DNA of 64,000 nt from Bacillus cereus (GCF_025917685.1 NZ_CP089518.1:745001-809000); one strand, 5' to 3'; positions 33,732 through 44,264 are shown, counted from the first letter of the stretch. Notes: generated from the sequence alone by a model not told the origin. Translations and numbers: made by a program.

Positions 33732-33762
33732 AAAAAACGAGGTATCTCCTCGTTTTTTAAGC
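33732..33762 (-). terminator. Terminator of the PCYCGC protein gene
   Basis: AAAAAACGAGG / CCTCGTTTTTT stem, overlapping the stop codon region of the PCYCGC gene. Confidence 0.85.
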
Positions 33763-34266
33763 TTTTGGCATTGGTGTAGGTGTTGGTTTTCCATAGCCTT
33801 CTTTGTATTTATTATCAATATAGTTACGAATTTCAAGCGTCGATTTTCCTTTTTGTTTCATCGAAGCAGATTCAACTGCGATTTCTAGACAATTGACGCA
33901 AGTTGTTGCATGGGAATCCCAAACAACTTCACCATTCTTTTTAATTTCACGAATAAAGCAGTTTTTATTATTTTTATGTCCTACACTTTCACCACAACCG
34001 CAGTAACATGGAATCCAATCTAATAGTTCTGCATTTTGTCCAGCGACAGTGTAGATATCTTTCATTTGTGGATCAAGCTTGTCTAGGAAGGAGGGAAGTG
34101 TTTCGACCCCTTTTGTTTTTTCTTGAATGTCAGCTTGCTGAGTATGTGATGCGTGGTCATGCTCTTCTTTTGATTCAGATGATTTTTTTTCATTTGTACC
34201 AGTACTCCCGCATCCAGCAAGAATTAGGCTCAGTACTGCAAGTAAAGAAAATACATACTTTTTCAT
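33757..34266 (-). CDS. PCYCGC-motif lipoprotein
   Basis: A 169-residue lipoprotein: lipobox ILAGC (Cys19), a His/Glu/Ser-rich linker (EEHDHASHTQQ) and a domain with PCYCGCGESVGH near 86-97 and CVNCLEIA near 123-130. This is the PCYCGC family of bacilli. The cysteines probably bind metal or heme-like cofactor; function unestablished. It lies 45 nt behind the germination operon, with AAGGGGACAAG as ribosome site. Confidence 0.88.
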   Translation of the reverse strand: MKKYVFSLLAVLSLILAGCGSTGTNEKKSSESKEEHDHASHTQQADIQEKTKGVETLPSFLDKLDPQMKDIYTVAGQNAELLDWIPCYCGCGESVGHKNNKNCFIREIKKNGEVVWDSHATTCVNCLEIAVESASMKQKGKSTLEIRNYIDNKYKEGYGKPTPTPMPKA

Positions 34267-34311
34267 TCGCTTGTCCCCTTTACAAATGTATTAACCAAAT
34301 TGTATCAAATA

Positions 34312-35421
34312 TCATGGTGTGTCGGGTGAAGATTTTTTCGACTGATTTTTGAAGCGCCATCGTAGTGAATGGAATAGAAATAAAATTGGGATATAAGCGT
34401 ATACAATATATAAACCAGCTTGAGACAGTACGGTATTTAATGTATTGATGCTTTCCCTGTTTGTGAAAAACAAAGATGAAACAAATATAGTCGCGATAAA
34501 CAATGGTAATGTAATGTTAAATGGTATGTGAAAAGAGTATTTACTAATACGACAAGAAGACCAAATGGTTAAACAAAGATTAGGTAAAATAATAAGAAAC
34601 CAGATGAAAATAATAATGTATTCAAATCGCTGAATGAATGGGACTTTAATAATTTTTAGCATTGTTAAAGTAGGCCAAATTGTATGATGCAGTTGGCCCT
34701 GACTATAGTACATAAGGGAAACGATTGCTAGTATTACATATAAAATAGTTGTGAAAGCAATCCCGCCATGTGCCCATTTATGTAGTGATTTTCCCTTTCT
34801 AATAAGTGGGTAAAAGATAAGGATTGCTTCAAATCCAAGAAACTCTAATGCAGATGCTTTCGTTGAATATAGAATGTCTGCAGGTGAATGGGTGAAAATA
34901 GGTAAAATATTACGGACATGTGCGTATTTCATAGGGAAAACTAAGAAGAATAGTACGAAAATCGGTATTATGACGCCCCAAAAACACATTCCTGTTACAG
35001 AGCGAAAGCCACCTTTTATTACGTAATACGTCACGAGTAAAAATAATAATGTTAATTTCCATGGTTTAATTGTAGGAAAGACCCATACTTGAATGACTTC
35101 GATATATGTACGAAGCACAGTAAGGCAAAATAACAGAAGATATGCGGCAAAGCACATAGAGAAAAAGGTTCCAATCCATTTTCCGAAACATGTCGTATGA
35201 ATGGTCATCAAATCATTGTCTTTATCTAACATTTTTAACATACAAAACAGTACGATATGAGTTAAGACACCCGCAACAATAAGGGAAATCCAAGAATCAT
35301 AACCAGCATATTGTGCAATAACTCGTTGGTATCCTAACACGCCTACTCCAATTTGAAGAGAGTGTAATAAAAGAAATATGAAATAAGGGGAAACAGTCAT
35401 TGTTTTATTTTGCTCAGCCAT
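34312..35421 (-). CDS. gerRB: Spore germination receptor subunit B (GerR-type)
   Basis: Membrane permease-like subunit, 369 aa, ten helices, GerAB/APC superfamily (GYQRVIAQYAGYDSWISLI early). The B subunit binds the germinant in this receptor class. Third gene of an A-C-B operon. The gerR name is chosen from the A-C-B order and memory of the B. cereus gene neighbourhood; another germination locus name is possible. Confidence 0.85.
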   Translation of the reverse strand: MAEQNKTMTVSPYFIFLLLHSLQIGVGVLGYQRVIAQYAGYDSWISLIVAGVLTHIVLFCMLKMLDKDNDLMTIHTTCFGKWIGTFFSMCFAAYLLLFCLTVLRTYIEVIQVWVFPTIKPWKLTLLFLLVTYYVIKGGFRSVTGMCFWGVIIPIFVLFFLVFPMKYAHVRNILPIFTHSPADILYSTKASALEFLGFEAILIFYPLIRKGKSLHKWAHGGIAFTTILYVILAIVSLMYYSQGQLHHTIWPTLTMLKIIKVPFIQRFEYIIIFIWFLIILPNLCLTIWSSCRISKYSFHIPFNITLPLFIATIFVSSLFFTNRESINTLNTVLSQAGLYIVYAYIPILFLFHSLRWRFKNQSKKSSPDTP

Positions 35422-35433
35422 TGTAACACCTCA

Positions 35434-36516
35434 CTATTCTCCGATACCAGATTGCACAACATTGATTTGTACGTGAACAGCAACATCTACATTAGGGTAC
35501 ATTTCTTGAATTTGTTTTATAGTCCATTTTCTTGAATGACTACGAATTTCTTCCCGTATCCCTATCGGATCGACCTCTTTTTCTTGAAATTGTTTTATTA
35601 ATTCGTTTAAATCTTTCTCAACTGTTTTTTCTACATGTTTTTTTATGTAAGTTATGTTTTCGTTTTTCGCTAAATCAAGCCAGCTTGGAGCGCTTTTTAT
35701 GAGTCCATTTAATTTTAAGTGGATGTTAACTTTCGGAATGTCACCAGTATCGGAAAGGTAACAAACGCTCTTTCCAGATAAGTTTTGAGTGGCAATTAAT
35801 CCTTTATGGTTACCTTGCTGTATTGGAACTTCGTAACGACCATTTGTAGTTGGATTAAGGAGTAATTTCAATAAAAAAGATCCTTTTTTATCTGTGTACA
35901 TAACCACTTTATCCTTTTTTAAAAAAGCGAGTCCTTTAATGGAAGCAGACTTGTCTTCATCAATTTCAATATAAGGAAGAAATGGATCGCATCCTGATGA
36001 ATAAAAGTTATATAAAAAAATATTTAAAGCAGTCCGTGGAATCGTTTCGGCTTCTATGTTTTGCTCCAGTAAGTCAGACAGATAGAGTGATCCATTTGTT
36101 TTAATATGTTTGAGCAGTTTTTCTGTAGAACCGTCTACCAGTGCTAGTTGAACATCTCGACCAATATTAGGATCACGTTGCAAATTATTTATAATATCGC
36201 CAATTCCATGTTCGCCAATGGATTTTCCAAAAAGCACAACACGCATTTGACCGACAGCGATAGTATGAGGCGATTTTGCATTTAGTCGTGAGGATATTGT
36301 TTCGATCGTGCCAGCAGTAGTTGACTGAGTTTCTGGTTTTGATTGAACGCCTTTTGTGTAATCGGGATATAAAATCGTCCCGCGAAATTGTTTGTCTTTC
36401 GTTATATCAAATCCACCTACATGAATCATTCGCTGTGTGTCTACTATATTCGGTTGTGTACAGCCGGATTGGAAAATTAAAATGATAATGGAAAAGCATA
36501 ATAAAGTATTTTTCAT
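35434..36516 (-). CDS. gerRC: Spore germination receptor lipoprotein subunit C (GerR-type)
   Basis: A 360-residue GerAC-family lipoprotein with lipobox FQSGC (Cys19), then VDTQRMIHVGGFDITKDK and the conserved SVCYLSDT-like central part; the C-terminal GerAC domain runs to the end. Its ATG overlaps the stop of subunit A (ATGA), so translation is coupled. The lipoprotein anchors the receptor in the spore inner membrane. Confidence 0.88.
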   Translation of the reverse strand: MKNTLLCFSIIILIFQSGCTQPNIVDTQRMIHVGGFDITKDKQFRGTILYPDYTKGVQSKPETQSTTAGTIETISSRLNAKSPHTIAVGQMRVVLFGKSIGEHGIGDIINNLQRDPNIGRDVQLALVDGSTEKLLKHIKTNGSLYLSDLLEQNIEAETIPRTALNIFLYNFYSSGCDPFLPYIEIDEDKSASIKGLAFLKKDKVVMYTDKKGSFLLKLLLNPTTNGRYEVPIQQGNHKGLIATQNLSGKSVCYLSDTGDIPKVNIHLKLNGLIKSAPSWLDLAKNENITYIKKHVEKTVEKDLNELIKQFQEKEVDPIGIREEIRSHSRKWTIKQIQEMYPNVDVAVHVQINVVQSGIGE

Positions 36517-38018
36517 TTTTCTTCACCATCATGTTTTTCTTTCGCTTTGTTTGGATCATAGCGCCATTTCTTCTTTGGTCTTAGAAAAGAAGCCCGCCCT
36601 GCAGTTTGACTAAATGGAAGACGAAGGAGCCCCTCAGCTGTACCTAACCCGCGAAATGGATATAAAGGTAATAAATAAGGTGATCCAAGTGATTTTAAGC
36701 GAATTAAATGAGCTAATATGAATACAAATCCGACGATTAGCCCTACACCTCCAAATGCTCCAGCTAAAATGATGAGAGGAAATCGTAATATCCGGATAGT
36801 GGAAGACATTTTTACTGTTGGTGTTGTAAAAGAAGCAAGCGCAGATAACGCAACCGCAATTAATAAAATAGTACTTGTTAAAGCAGCCTCAACAGATGCC
36901 TGGCCAATGACAATCCCTCCAACAATACCAATTGTTTGACCAACTTTAGTCGGTAAACGAGCTCCAGCCTCGCGCAGTAATTCGATTGTAATTTCTAAAA
37001 AAAGTGCTTCTAACATAGGTGGGAACGGTACGTTAGCTCTAGAATAAATAATAGGACCAAGTAAATCAGCTGGAATCATTTGATAGTGATACGTTAATAC
37101 AGCTGTATAAATAGCTGAAGAGAATAGAGAGAATGCTGCTCCGAAAAAACGAACCATTCTAAGAAATGAGCCTGCTATCCATGGTAAATAATAATCTTCT
37201 GGAGATACGAAGAAATCGAGTAATGTCGCCGGTCCAGCTAATGCGTATGGTGAACCATCTGTTAAAATGACAACACCGCCATTAATGAGTGCATAAACAG
37301 AACGATCTAAGCGCTCTGTAGGTAGTAAAACAGGGAAGGGAGAGTTACTATTATCGCTAATAAATTGTTCGATCATAGTCGCATCGAAAGGAACATCAAA
37401 GTCAATGCCTTGTAGACGCTGCATTGCAGTATTGACGTGCTGATCATTTGTAATGCCTTCGATGTAAGCAACTACGACCTTTGTTTTTGATATAGAGCCA
37501 ACTACAACCTCTTTGAAAACTAATTGCTCCGTTACAATACTTCGGCGAAGTAAGTGTGTATTTGTATCAATATTTTCAACGAATCCCACTTTGGGACCGA
37601 TTACACTATATTCATTTTCTGTATCGTTATATAATCGTGTACCTAAAACTGAACTTTCAGCACGAATAAGTGCATATTCTGCTGCTTGAGAATCATTTTT
37701 TAGCTGTATGAGCACATACCCACCTAATAATTTTTCACGAATATCGTCAATAGAAGGGCCTGTGATAATCTCCTCAAGTGTGACGATATTTGCTATATCA
37801 CTTATATTTTCAATGTGATCTAATTCTCTTTTTATAGGTGTTAAAATAAATCGATTAATGAGGAGTGATTCAGCTGTAGATTTGTAATAAAACAAACATA
37901 ATGTCCCATCGTCTACTACGTTATAAGAAACGAAATCACTAGATTCTTTCATCGTGTGGATAAACTCGGGAATGGAACAGATTGTTTTTTTATTCTTTTT
38001 AGATGTTGAACGCAACAT
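36513..38018 (-). CDS. gerRA: Spore germination receptor subunit A (GerR-type)
   Basis: A 501-residue GerA-family protein: hydrophilic N-terminal domain (about 1-240) followed by about five helices and a basic tail (RPKKKWRYDPNKAKEKHD). Conserved RLDRSVYALINGGVVILTDGSPYAL and FGGVGLIVGF segments are present. ATG 38018 is preferred because AGGGGTGAG lies 5 nt upstream; the longer frame starts at a site without one. First gene of the operon. Confidence 0.88.
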   Translation of the reverse strand: MLRSTSKKNKKTICSIPEFIHTMKESSDFVSYNVVDDGTLCLFYYKSTAESLLINRFILTPIKRELDHIENISDIANIVTLEEIITGPSIDDIREKLLGGYVLIQLKNDSQAAEYALIRAESSVLGTRLYNDTENEYSVIGPKVGFVENIDTNTHLLRRSIVTEQLVFKEVVVGSISKTKVVVAYIEGITNDQHVNTAMQRLQGIDFDVPFDATMIEQFISDNSNSPFPVLLPTERLDRSVYALINGGVVILTDGSPYALAGPATLLDFFVSPEDYYLPWIAGSFLRMVRFFGAAFSLFSSAIYTAVLTYHYQMIPADLLGPIIYSRANVPFPPMLEALFLEITIELLREAGARLPTKVGQTIGIVGGIVIGQASVEAALTSTILLIAVALSALASFTTPTVKMSSTIRILRFPLIILAGAFGGVGLIVGFVFILAHLIRLKSLGSPYLLPLYPFRGLGTAEGLLRLPFSQTAGRASFLRPKKKWRYDPNKAKEKHDGEEK

Positions 38019-38098
38019 TTGCTCACCCCTGACATGCATCATTTACTTGTGTTAGTTTTTGGGAAAGACGGGAATTTATACTTGAAAATTGAAAGTTC

Positions 38099-38143
38099 AT
38101 GCCAAAAAGGAAGAGTAATGAATATCTCTTCCTTTTTGGCATA
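38099..38143 (-). terminator. Terminator upstream of the ger operon
   Basis: ATGCCAAAAAGGAAGAG / CTCTTCCTTTTTGGCAT, a perfect 17-bp stem; ends the secreted-protein gene transcript before the germination promoter. Confidence 0.88.
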
Positions 38144-38740
38144 TTAATTTGTTTTCTTTTCTTTAATAGATTTCACTAATTTAATCATTTCAGCTCGTAT
38201 ATCTTCTTTTTTAACATTTAATTTTTCTGCAATTTGTTTAATTTCCATTCCATCTTTTTTCATTTTTAGTACATCATCGAGAGGGGTATTACTTTTTTGA
38301 GCGATGATTGTTAACACCGCGAGCTGATGTAAGCTGATGTTATACTCTTTCATTTTTTGTTTTAGCTTATCAGGTGTAGATTTGTGCATGTTTGCTAATT
38401 CTTGCAGTAGTGCTTTTTTCGTTTCTTTATTCATATGATGTTTTTTCAATTTACTTGGATCTACACCGAAATGCTCGGCTGTTTTCTCCCAAGATTTATT
38501 TTGCTTATAGTAAGCTAAAACGTCCTTAATTTCTTTTTTGCTTATTCTTGCAATGTGTGCAGCTTTCCAAATTTCATGTTTGTTATAGCCGAGTTTTTCG
38601 AGCGACTGCATTTCTTCTTCTGAAATAGGCTTATGATGGTGCATTGTTACTTCTTTTGGCGTGGCAGCGGAAGCAGGAAAGACAGATATCCCGCACAATA
38701 ATGCTGCCATAGTCATACTTACTACGATTTTCTTGTACAT
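38144..38740 (-). CDS. Secreted helical protein, 198 aa, unknown function
   Basis: From ATG 38740: signal peptide (1-24, ending ASAA), then about 170 residues of mostly helices with internally similar short HTH-like units (LEKLGYNKHEIWKAA, WEKTAEHFGVDPSKL, IKQIAEKLNVKKEDI). AGGAGGAG precedes the ATG by 7 nt; the longer upstream frame lacks these features. Looks like a lysine-rich exported protein; no enzyme motif seen. Confidence 0.75.
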   Translation of the reverse strand: MYKKIVVSMTMAALLCGISVFPASAATPKEVTMHHHKPISEEEMQSLEKLGYNKHEIWKAAHIARISKKEIKDVLAYYKQNKSWEKTAEHFGVDPSKLKKHHMNKETKKALLQELANMHKSTPDKLKQKMKEYNISLHQLAVLTIIAQKSNTPLDDVLKMKKDGMEIKQIAEKLNVKKEDIRAEMIKLVKSIKEKKTN

Positions 38741-38972
38741 ATAAACTCCTCCTAGATGGATAATGTGGAAAACTTTACACTTATCATTTCCATAAAATGT
38801 GAAAAAATTGTGAACACACCAAGTTTTTTTATTCACAACGAGAAATTAATTTTTTAGCTGTTTTCCAACATAAAACATTGATTAATAGTGAAAAACTAGG
38901 TTATAATCGAAATTGAAAATCAATATCAATAACGGAATTATACATATAGATAAAAATAAGGGAGAGAAAAAT

Positions 38973-39533
38973 ATGACTACATATACTTCCATCGCAAATG
39001 TTATTAAAGAAAGACGCTCTGTTCGTACATTTACAAATAAAGCAGTAGAAAAAGAGTTATTAATTGAACTATTAAACGACGCAACGTGGGCACCGAATCA
39101 TAAACATCGTGAGCCATGGAATTGTAAATTATACATTGGAGAAGGCCGTCAGAAATTAGTAGACGCAGTATTAAACTCTTTCACAGAAGAAGAAAGAGCA
39201 AAACGCGGCAAAACTTTATCTGATCGTTTCTTAAGTACGCCTGCACAAATCGTTGTTTACATTGATGAAGATCCGCGTCAAATTCCACGTGACGAAGATT
39301 ACGCTGCAACATGTGCATTTATGCAAAACTTCCAATTGCTTGCTTGGGAACGCGGTTTAGGCTGTGTTTGGAAATCAGGTGGATTAAACTACAATCCACT
39401 ATTTATAGAAGGAATCGGTTTAACAAGAGGCCAACGCATCGTTGGAATTCTTCATATCGGTTATTTCGATAAAGCACCAGAGGGAAAAGTGCGTACGCCG
39501 ATTACGGAGAAGATGGAGATTATTGAGGGTTAA
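38973..39533 (+). CDS. Nitroreductase-family protein
   Basis: A 186-residue FMN-dependent oxidoreductase: VIKERRSVRTFTNKAV (FMN contact), ATWAPNHKHREPWN and GLGCVWKSG typical of the YdjA/YfhC-like nitroreductase branch. ATG 38973 follows GGGAGAG; an in-frame upstream start has no ribosome site. Probably reduces nitro or quinone compounds with NAD(P)H. Monocistronic. Confidence 0.92.
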   Translation: MTTYTSIANVIKERRSVRTFTNKAVEKELLIELLNDATWAPNHKHREPWNCKLYIGEGRQKLVDAVLNSFTEEERAKRGKTLSDRFLSTPAQIVVYIDEDPRQIPRDEDYAATCAFMQNFQLLAWERGLGCVWKSGGLNYNPLFIEGIGLTRGQRIVGILHIGYFDKAPEGKVRTPITEKMEIIEG

Positions 39534-39535
39534 TA

Positions 39536-39575
39536 GATGAGACATTCTCGTTTTTGCGAGGGTGTCTTTTTATTA
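39536..39575 (+). terminator. Terminator after the nitroreductase gene
   Basis: GAGACATTCTCG / CGAGGGTGTCTT stem followed by T5. Confidence 0.82.
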
Positions 39576-39587
39576 TGCAATCAATCC

Positions 39588-39616
39588 TCATGAAAGCTTG
39601 TTCCTCATCATACACT
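39588..39616 (+). promoter_or_regulatory. Possible sigma-E promoter of spoVR
   Basis: CATACACT at 39609-39616 matches the sigma-E -10 consensus CATACAHT. About 14-15 bp upstream lies TCATGAA, a partial -35. Consistent with mother-cell expression known for B. subtilis spoVR. Confidence 0.45.
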
Positions 39617-39647
39617 TTCTTAAGGGAAAGTGTAAGGAGGGAAAATA

Positions 39648-41066
39648 ATGAGAGCAAGTGATGATAAAGCACTGCAATATGCGATTGCGGAAATTACAGA
39701 AATTGCGACTGGATTTGGGCTTGATTTTTATCCGATGCGTTATGAAATATGTCCAGCGGAAATTATTTATACATTTGGTGCATATGGGATGCCGACGAGG
39801 TTTTCACATTGGAGTTTTGGAAAGCAATTTTTTAGAATGAAATTACAATATGATTTGGGACTTAGTAAAATTTATGAACTCGTTATTAACTCTGATCCAT
39901 GTTACGCCTTTTTGTTAGATACGAATTCTTTAATTCAAAATAAATTAATCGTAGCGCACGTTTTAGCGCACTGTGATTTCTTCAAAAATAATGTTCGTTT
40001 TTCAAATACGAAGCGAGATATGGTAGAGAGCATGGCGGCAACAGCGGATCGTGTGAAAGCATATGAGCATAAGTATGGAAAGGCAGAAGTAGAGACATTT
40101 TTAGATGCCGTACTTGCCATTCAAGAACATATTGATCCATCACTTATGCGTCCAAAATTGGCATGGAGTATTGATGATTTAGAGGAGGAAGAAGTAGACA
40201 AGAAAAAGGCATCACAATACGATGATTTATGGAATTTAGATGATCGAAATAAAACGAGGGAACGATCCAATATACGCAAAAAGAAGAAGATTCCACCACA
40301 GCCAGAGAAAGATTTGCTCCTCTTTATTGAAGAATATAGCCGTGAGCTTGAAGATTGGCAGCGCGACATATTAACGATGATGCGCGAGGAAATGTTATAT
40401 TTCTGGCCACAGCTTGAAACGAAGATCATGAATGAAGGCTGGGCTTCCTACTGGCATCAACGCATACTTCGTGAAATGGACTTAACATCTTCTGAAGCGA
40501 TTGAATTCGCAAAGCTTAATGCAGGTGTCGTACAGCCATCAAAAACAAGCATTAACCCATACTACCTCGGTATTAAAATGTTTGAAGATATTGAAGAACG
40601 CTACAACAATCCGACAGAAGAAATGAAAAGGCGTGGTGTGAAGCCTGGTTCTGGTCGTGACAAAATCTTTGAAGTACGCGAAATTGAATGGGACGTATCG
40701 TTCCTAAGAAATTACTTAAATAAAGAACTCGTCATGAGAGAAGATATGTACTTGTTCCAGCGCCAAGGAAAAGAATATAAAGTAATAGATAAAGAGTGGG
40801 AACATGTGCGTGATCAACTTGTAAATATGCGTACAAATGGAGGTTTCCCGTACTTAGTAGTAGAAGATGGAGACTACTTAAAGAACGGAGAATTGTACAT
40901 TAAACATAGTTATGAAGGAATTGAGCTAGATTTAAAATACTTAGAAAAGGTATTACCGTACCTTCATCAGTTATGGGGAAGAACGGTGCATATGGAGTCC
41001 ATTGTGGAGAGTAAGGGCGTTGTGTTCTCTTATGATGGGAAGATGGTGCATCGGAAGTATGTGTGA
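39648..41066 (+). CDS. spoVR: Stage V sporulation protein SpoVR
   Basis: A 472-residue SpoVR-family protein. Conserved features seen are [20 protein letters not shown], the [30 protein letters not shown] segment (about 243-272) and [17 protein letters not shown]. The protein takes part in spore cortex formation in B. subtilis. AAGGAGGG precedes the ATG. Single gene between two terminators. Confidence 0.96.
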   Translation: MRASDDKALQYAIAEITEIATGFGLDFYPMRYEICPAEIIYTFGAYGMPTRFSHWSFGKQFFRMKLQYDLGLSKIYELVINSDPCYAFLLDTNSLIQNKLIVAHVLAHCDFFKNNVRFSNTKRDMVESMAATADRVKAYEHKYGKAEVETFLDAVLAIQEHIDPSLMRPKLAWSIDDLEEEEVDKKKASQYDDLWNLDDRNKTRERSNIRKKKKIPPQPEKDLLLFIEEYSRELEDWQRDILTMMREEMLYFWPQLETKIMNEGWASYWHQRILREMDLTSSEAIEFAKLNAGVVQPSKTSINPYYLGIKMFEDIEERYNNPTEEMKRRGVKPGSGRDKIFEVREIEWDVSFLRNYLNKELVMREDMYLFQRQGKEYKVIDKEWEHVRDQLVNMRTNGGFPYLVVEDGDYLKNGELYIKHSYEGIELDLKYLEKVLPYLHQLWGRTVHMESIVESKGVVFSYDGKMVHRKYV

Positions 41067-41110
41067 GGAAAAGAACGGACATAGAAATGCTATGTCCGTT
41101 CTTTTTTATT
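41067..41110 (+). terminator. Terminator after spoVR
   Basis: AAGAACGGACATAG / CTATGTCCGTTCTT perfect stem followed by T6. Confidence 0.92.
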
Positions 41111-41175
41111 TGGAATAAAGTTAAATATGCTATTCTTAAAGAAAGGGAGTTACATATAGAAATGGAGCGATCCAA

Positions 41176-42453
41176 ATGAGCAAAATAGGGGTATGTAGGG
41201 TGGATATTACGCCGCCTTTAGGTATTGATTTTATCGGATATCATAGAGATACAGGAATTAATAATATTGAAGAAAGTATTTATGGGACGGTCTTTGTTTT
41301 TGAAAAAGCTGAAATGAAGACTGTGTTTATAAGTATTGATAATATTGGGATGTTAGTAGAAGATACGACGGTGATTCGTGAACGAGTAGCGAGTGAGCTT
41401 CATGTGCCATTTGAGCGAATAACGGTTGTTTATACACATACACACTCTGGTCCAGAAACGGTCGGTGATGATTCGCTAGTACAGTCGTATAAAACAATTT
41501 TAGTAAATAATGTAGTGCACGGTGCTGTTACTGCGAATAACAACTTGAGGTTATGTGAAGTTGGCTGGGGTGTTACGACAGGTGATATTGGAGTAAATCG
41601 AAGAGAGAGAACATCTGATGGAAAAGCAAGGATGGGAACAAATATAGAGGGTGTTGTAGATAAACGAATTGGTATGCTAGCAATAAGAGATGCTGAAACG
41701 AAAGAACTATGTGGGATTGTAGTGTTTTGTACTGCTCATCCGAATGTTTTAAAAGGTGATAGTGATGTATTATCCGCGGATTATCCTGGAATGACGAGAG
41801 AGATTCTTGAGCAAATAGTAAACTGTCCTGTTATTATCGTGCAAGGTGCTGCTGGTAATGTAAATGCGAAGTATCGTGGTTCAAGGGAAGCGTTAAAACA
41901 AATGGCTTACATGCTTAGTGGACATGTATTAACGCTGTTGCCAATAGTTACATATAGCCCAATTGTAAATTTAAGAACAATTTCGAGTACGATGCAAATG
42001 AAGTTGAAGGATATTCCTGAAATTGATGAGATACGAAAAATGGCCCAATTTGCTGAGCAACATTGGGGTGTGAATACGGATGAATGGCTTACTATCATTT
42101 TAGAGAAATATAAGCAAGGTATTCGGCAGTTAAGTATCGATTTAGAAATTCAACTGTTTCAAATTAATGATGGTATGTTCTCTGGGATACCGATGGAACC
42201 TTTTTCAGAAACTGCTTTAGAAGTTAAAGAGAGTCTTCAAAATGAACTAGCTTTCTTTGGTGGATATACGAATGGATATATTGGTTACTTACCGACAAAA
42301 GAGGAGTATGCATATGGTGGGTATGAAGTGGAATTAAATCCTGTTGTGTATGGAACGGTTACAAACTTGTTGATGCCGCCAGAGGAGAATACAGCAGATT
42401 TCATTGTACAGAAAGTTATAGAACTATACGTAAAAGAACTTGGAGCTATCTAG
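41176..42453 (+). CDS. Neutral/alkaline ceramidase-like protein
   Basis: A 425-residue protein with the neutral-ceramidase N-terminal fold: VDITPPLGIDFIGY, THTHSGPE (metal-binding histidines) near residue 93, and AHPNVLKGDSDVLSADYPG. It is shorter than full ceramidases and lacks a signal peptide, so it is likely cytoplasmic and may act on another amide. The ribosome site GGAG lies close before the ATG. Monocistronic. Confidence 0.85.
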   Translation: MSKIGVCRVDITPPLGIDFIGYHRDTGINNIEESIYGTVFVFEKAEMKTVFISIDNIGMLVEDTTVIRERVASELHVPFERITVVYTHTHSGPETVGDDSLVQSYKTILVNNVVHGAVTANNNLRLCEVGWGVTTGDIGVNRRERTSDGKARMGTNIEGVVDKRIGMLAIRDAETKELCGIVVFCTAHPNVLKGDSDVLSADYPGMTREILEQIVNCPVIIVQGAAGNVNAKYRGSREALKQMAYMLSGHVLTLLPIVTYSPIVNLRTISSTMQMKLKDIPEIDEIRKMAQFAEQHWGVNTDEWLTIILEKYKQGIRQLSIDLEIQLFQINDGMFSGIPMEPFSETALEVKESLQNELAFFGGYTNGYIGYLPTKEEYAYGGYEVELNPVVYGTVTNLLMPPEENTADFIVQKVIELYVKELGAI

Positions 42454-42494
42454 GTTCTTTTTTGTTTCGAATTTGTGAACAAAAGATATATATA

Positions 42495-42523
42495 TTGAAA
42501 ATGATTTTTGTATATTTTATTAT
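42495..42523 (+). promoter_or_regulatory. Promoter of the CoA-disulfide reductase gene
   Basis: TTGAAA at 42495-42500, 17-bp spacer, TATTAT at 42518-42523; the CstR-type operator begins directly behind the -10 element. Confidence 0.65.
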
Positions 42524-42539
42524 ATACCCATACGGGTAT
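42524..42539. promoter_or_regulatory. CstR/CsoR-type operator 1
   Basis: ATACCC-ATAC-GGGTAT, perfect inverted repeat just after the -10 box. Members of the CsoR/CstR family bind such G/C-tract palindromes. One of five in this regulon. Confidence 0.78.
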
Positions 42540-42599
42540 TGGTTTTCTGTTTGTAATACATGGAGAAATTAAATAATAAACAACATGGAGGTTTAAAAT

Positions 42600-44264
42600 A
42601 TGTCTAGAAAAATTGTTGTAGTAGGTGGAGTTGCGGGCGGGGCATCAGTAGCTGCAAGGCTTCGTCGTTTAAGTGAAGAGGATGAAATTATTATGGTTGA
42701 GCGCGGTGAATATATTTCATTTGCAAACTGTGGATTACCATACTATATTGGCGGTGTAATTACAGAAAGACAAAAATTATTAGTACAAACCGTTGAAAAG
42801 ATGTCAAAGCGTTTTAATTTAGATATACGTGTATTAAGTGAAGTGGTAAAGATTAATAAAGAAGAGAAAACAATTACTATAAAGAATGTAACTACAAATG
42901 AAACATATAACGAGAACTATGATGTGTTAATTCTTTCACCAGGGGCAAAACCAATTGTTCCACCTATTCCAGGTATTGAGGAAGCGAAGGCGATGTTTAC
43001 GTTACGAAATGTACCTGATACAGATCGTATTAAAGCGTATATTGATGAGAAGGAACCACGTCATGCGACGGTTATTGGTGGTGGATTTATTGGAGTTGAA
43101 ATGGTTGAAAACTTAAGAGAACGTGGAATTGATGTTACTCTCGTAGAGATGGCGAATCAAGTAATGCCACCAATTGATTATGAGATGGCAGCGTATGTAC
43201 ATGAACAGATGAAACAGAATAATGTTGAGCTTGTTTTTGAAGATGGTGTGGGTTCTATAGAAGAAAACGGAACTATTGTACGTTTAAAAAGTGGTTCAAT
43301 TATAAAAACAGATATGATTATTTTAGCAATTGGTGTACAACCAGAGAGTCGTTTAGCAAAGGATGCAGGATTAGCACTAGGAGTTAGAGGAACGATAAAA
43401 GTAAATGAGAAATTTCAAACGTCGGATTCACATATATATGCAATCGGTGATGCGATTGAGGTGAAAGATTTTGTTACAGAAACAGAAACGATGATTCCTT
43501 TAGCGTGGCCAGCTAATCGTCAAGGTCGCATGTTAGCAGATATTATTCATGGGCATACGGATTCTTTATATAAAGGTACGATGGGAACTTCTATAGCTAA
43601 AGTTTTTGATTTAACAGTTGCTTCGACTGGAGTAAATGAGAAAATATTGAGACGGTTAAATATACCCCATGAGGTAGTACACGTACAAGCAAATTCCCAT
43701 GCTGGATACTATCCGAATGCTACGCCAGTACTAATAAAATTAATTTTTAATAAAGAGAGTGGAAAAATTTATGGAGCACAGGCTTTAGGACGTGACGGGG
43801 TAGATAAGCGTATCGATGTTATTGCAACGGCAATGAAGGCGAATTTAACTGTAATTGATTTACCGGATTTAGAATTATCATATGCACCACCTTATTCTTC
43901 CGCAAAAGATCCAGTAAACATGGTAGGGTATGCGGCAAGCAATATAGTAGATGGTTTTGTGGACACGGTACAATGGCATGAAATAGATCGTATTGTTGAA
44001 AATGGTGGATATCTTATTGATGTTCGAGAGCCTAAGGAATTAAAGCAAGGAATGATTAAAGGTTCTATTAATGTTCCATTAGATGAATTACGTGATCGCT
44101 TGGATGAAGTACCATTAGATAAAGAAATATATATTACTTGTCAACTTGGTATGAGGGGATATGTTGCAGCACGTATGTTAATGGAAAAAGGATATAAGGT
44201 AAAGAATGTAGATGGTGGCTTTAAACTATACGGAACAGTATTACCAGACCGGATTGTATATTGA
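42600..44264 (+). CDS. CoA-disulfide reductase with rhodanese domain (CoADR-RHD)
   Basis: A 554-residue flavoprotein fusion. The N-terminal pyridine-nucleotide disulfide reductase part has GGVAGGASVAARLRR for FAD and the single active-site Cys44 in FANCGLPYYIGG. The C-terminal rhodanese domain (about 460-554) has Cys514 in TCQLGMRG. Homologues reduce CoA disulfide and CoA or other persulfides. AACATGGAGG precedes the ATG. First transcription unit of the sulfur regulon, with its own promoter and operator. Confidence 0.94.
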   Translation: MSRKIVVVGGVAGGASVAARLRRLSEEDEIIMVERGEYISFANCGLPYYIGGVITERQKLLVQTVEKMSKRFNLDIRVLSEVVKINKEEKTITIKNVTTNETYNENYDVLILSPGAKPIVPPIPGIEEAKAMFTLRNVPDTDRIKAYIDEKEPRHATVIGGGFIGVEMVENLRERGIDVTLVEMANQVMPPIDYEMAAYVHEQMKQNNVELVFEDGVGSIEENGTIVRLKSGSIIKTDMIILAIGVQPESRLAKDAGLALGVRGTIKVNEKFQTSDSHIYAIGDAIEVKDFVTETETMIPLAWPANRQGRMLADIIHGHTDSLYKGTMGTSIAKVFDLTVASTGVNEKILRRLNIPHEVVHVQANSHAGYYPNATPVLIKLIFNKESGKIYGAQALGRDGVDKRIDVIATAMKANLTVIDLPDLELSYAPPYSSAKDPVNMVGYAASNIVDGFVDTVQWHEIDRIVENGGYLIDVREPKELKQGMIKGSINVPLDELRDRLDEVPLDKEIYITCQLGMRGYVAARMLMEKGYKVKNVDGGFKLYGTVLPDRIVY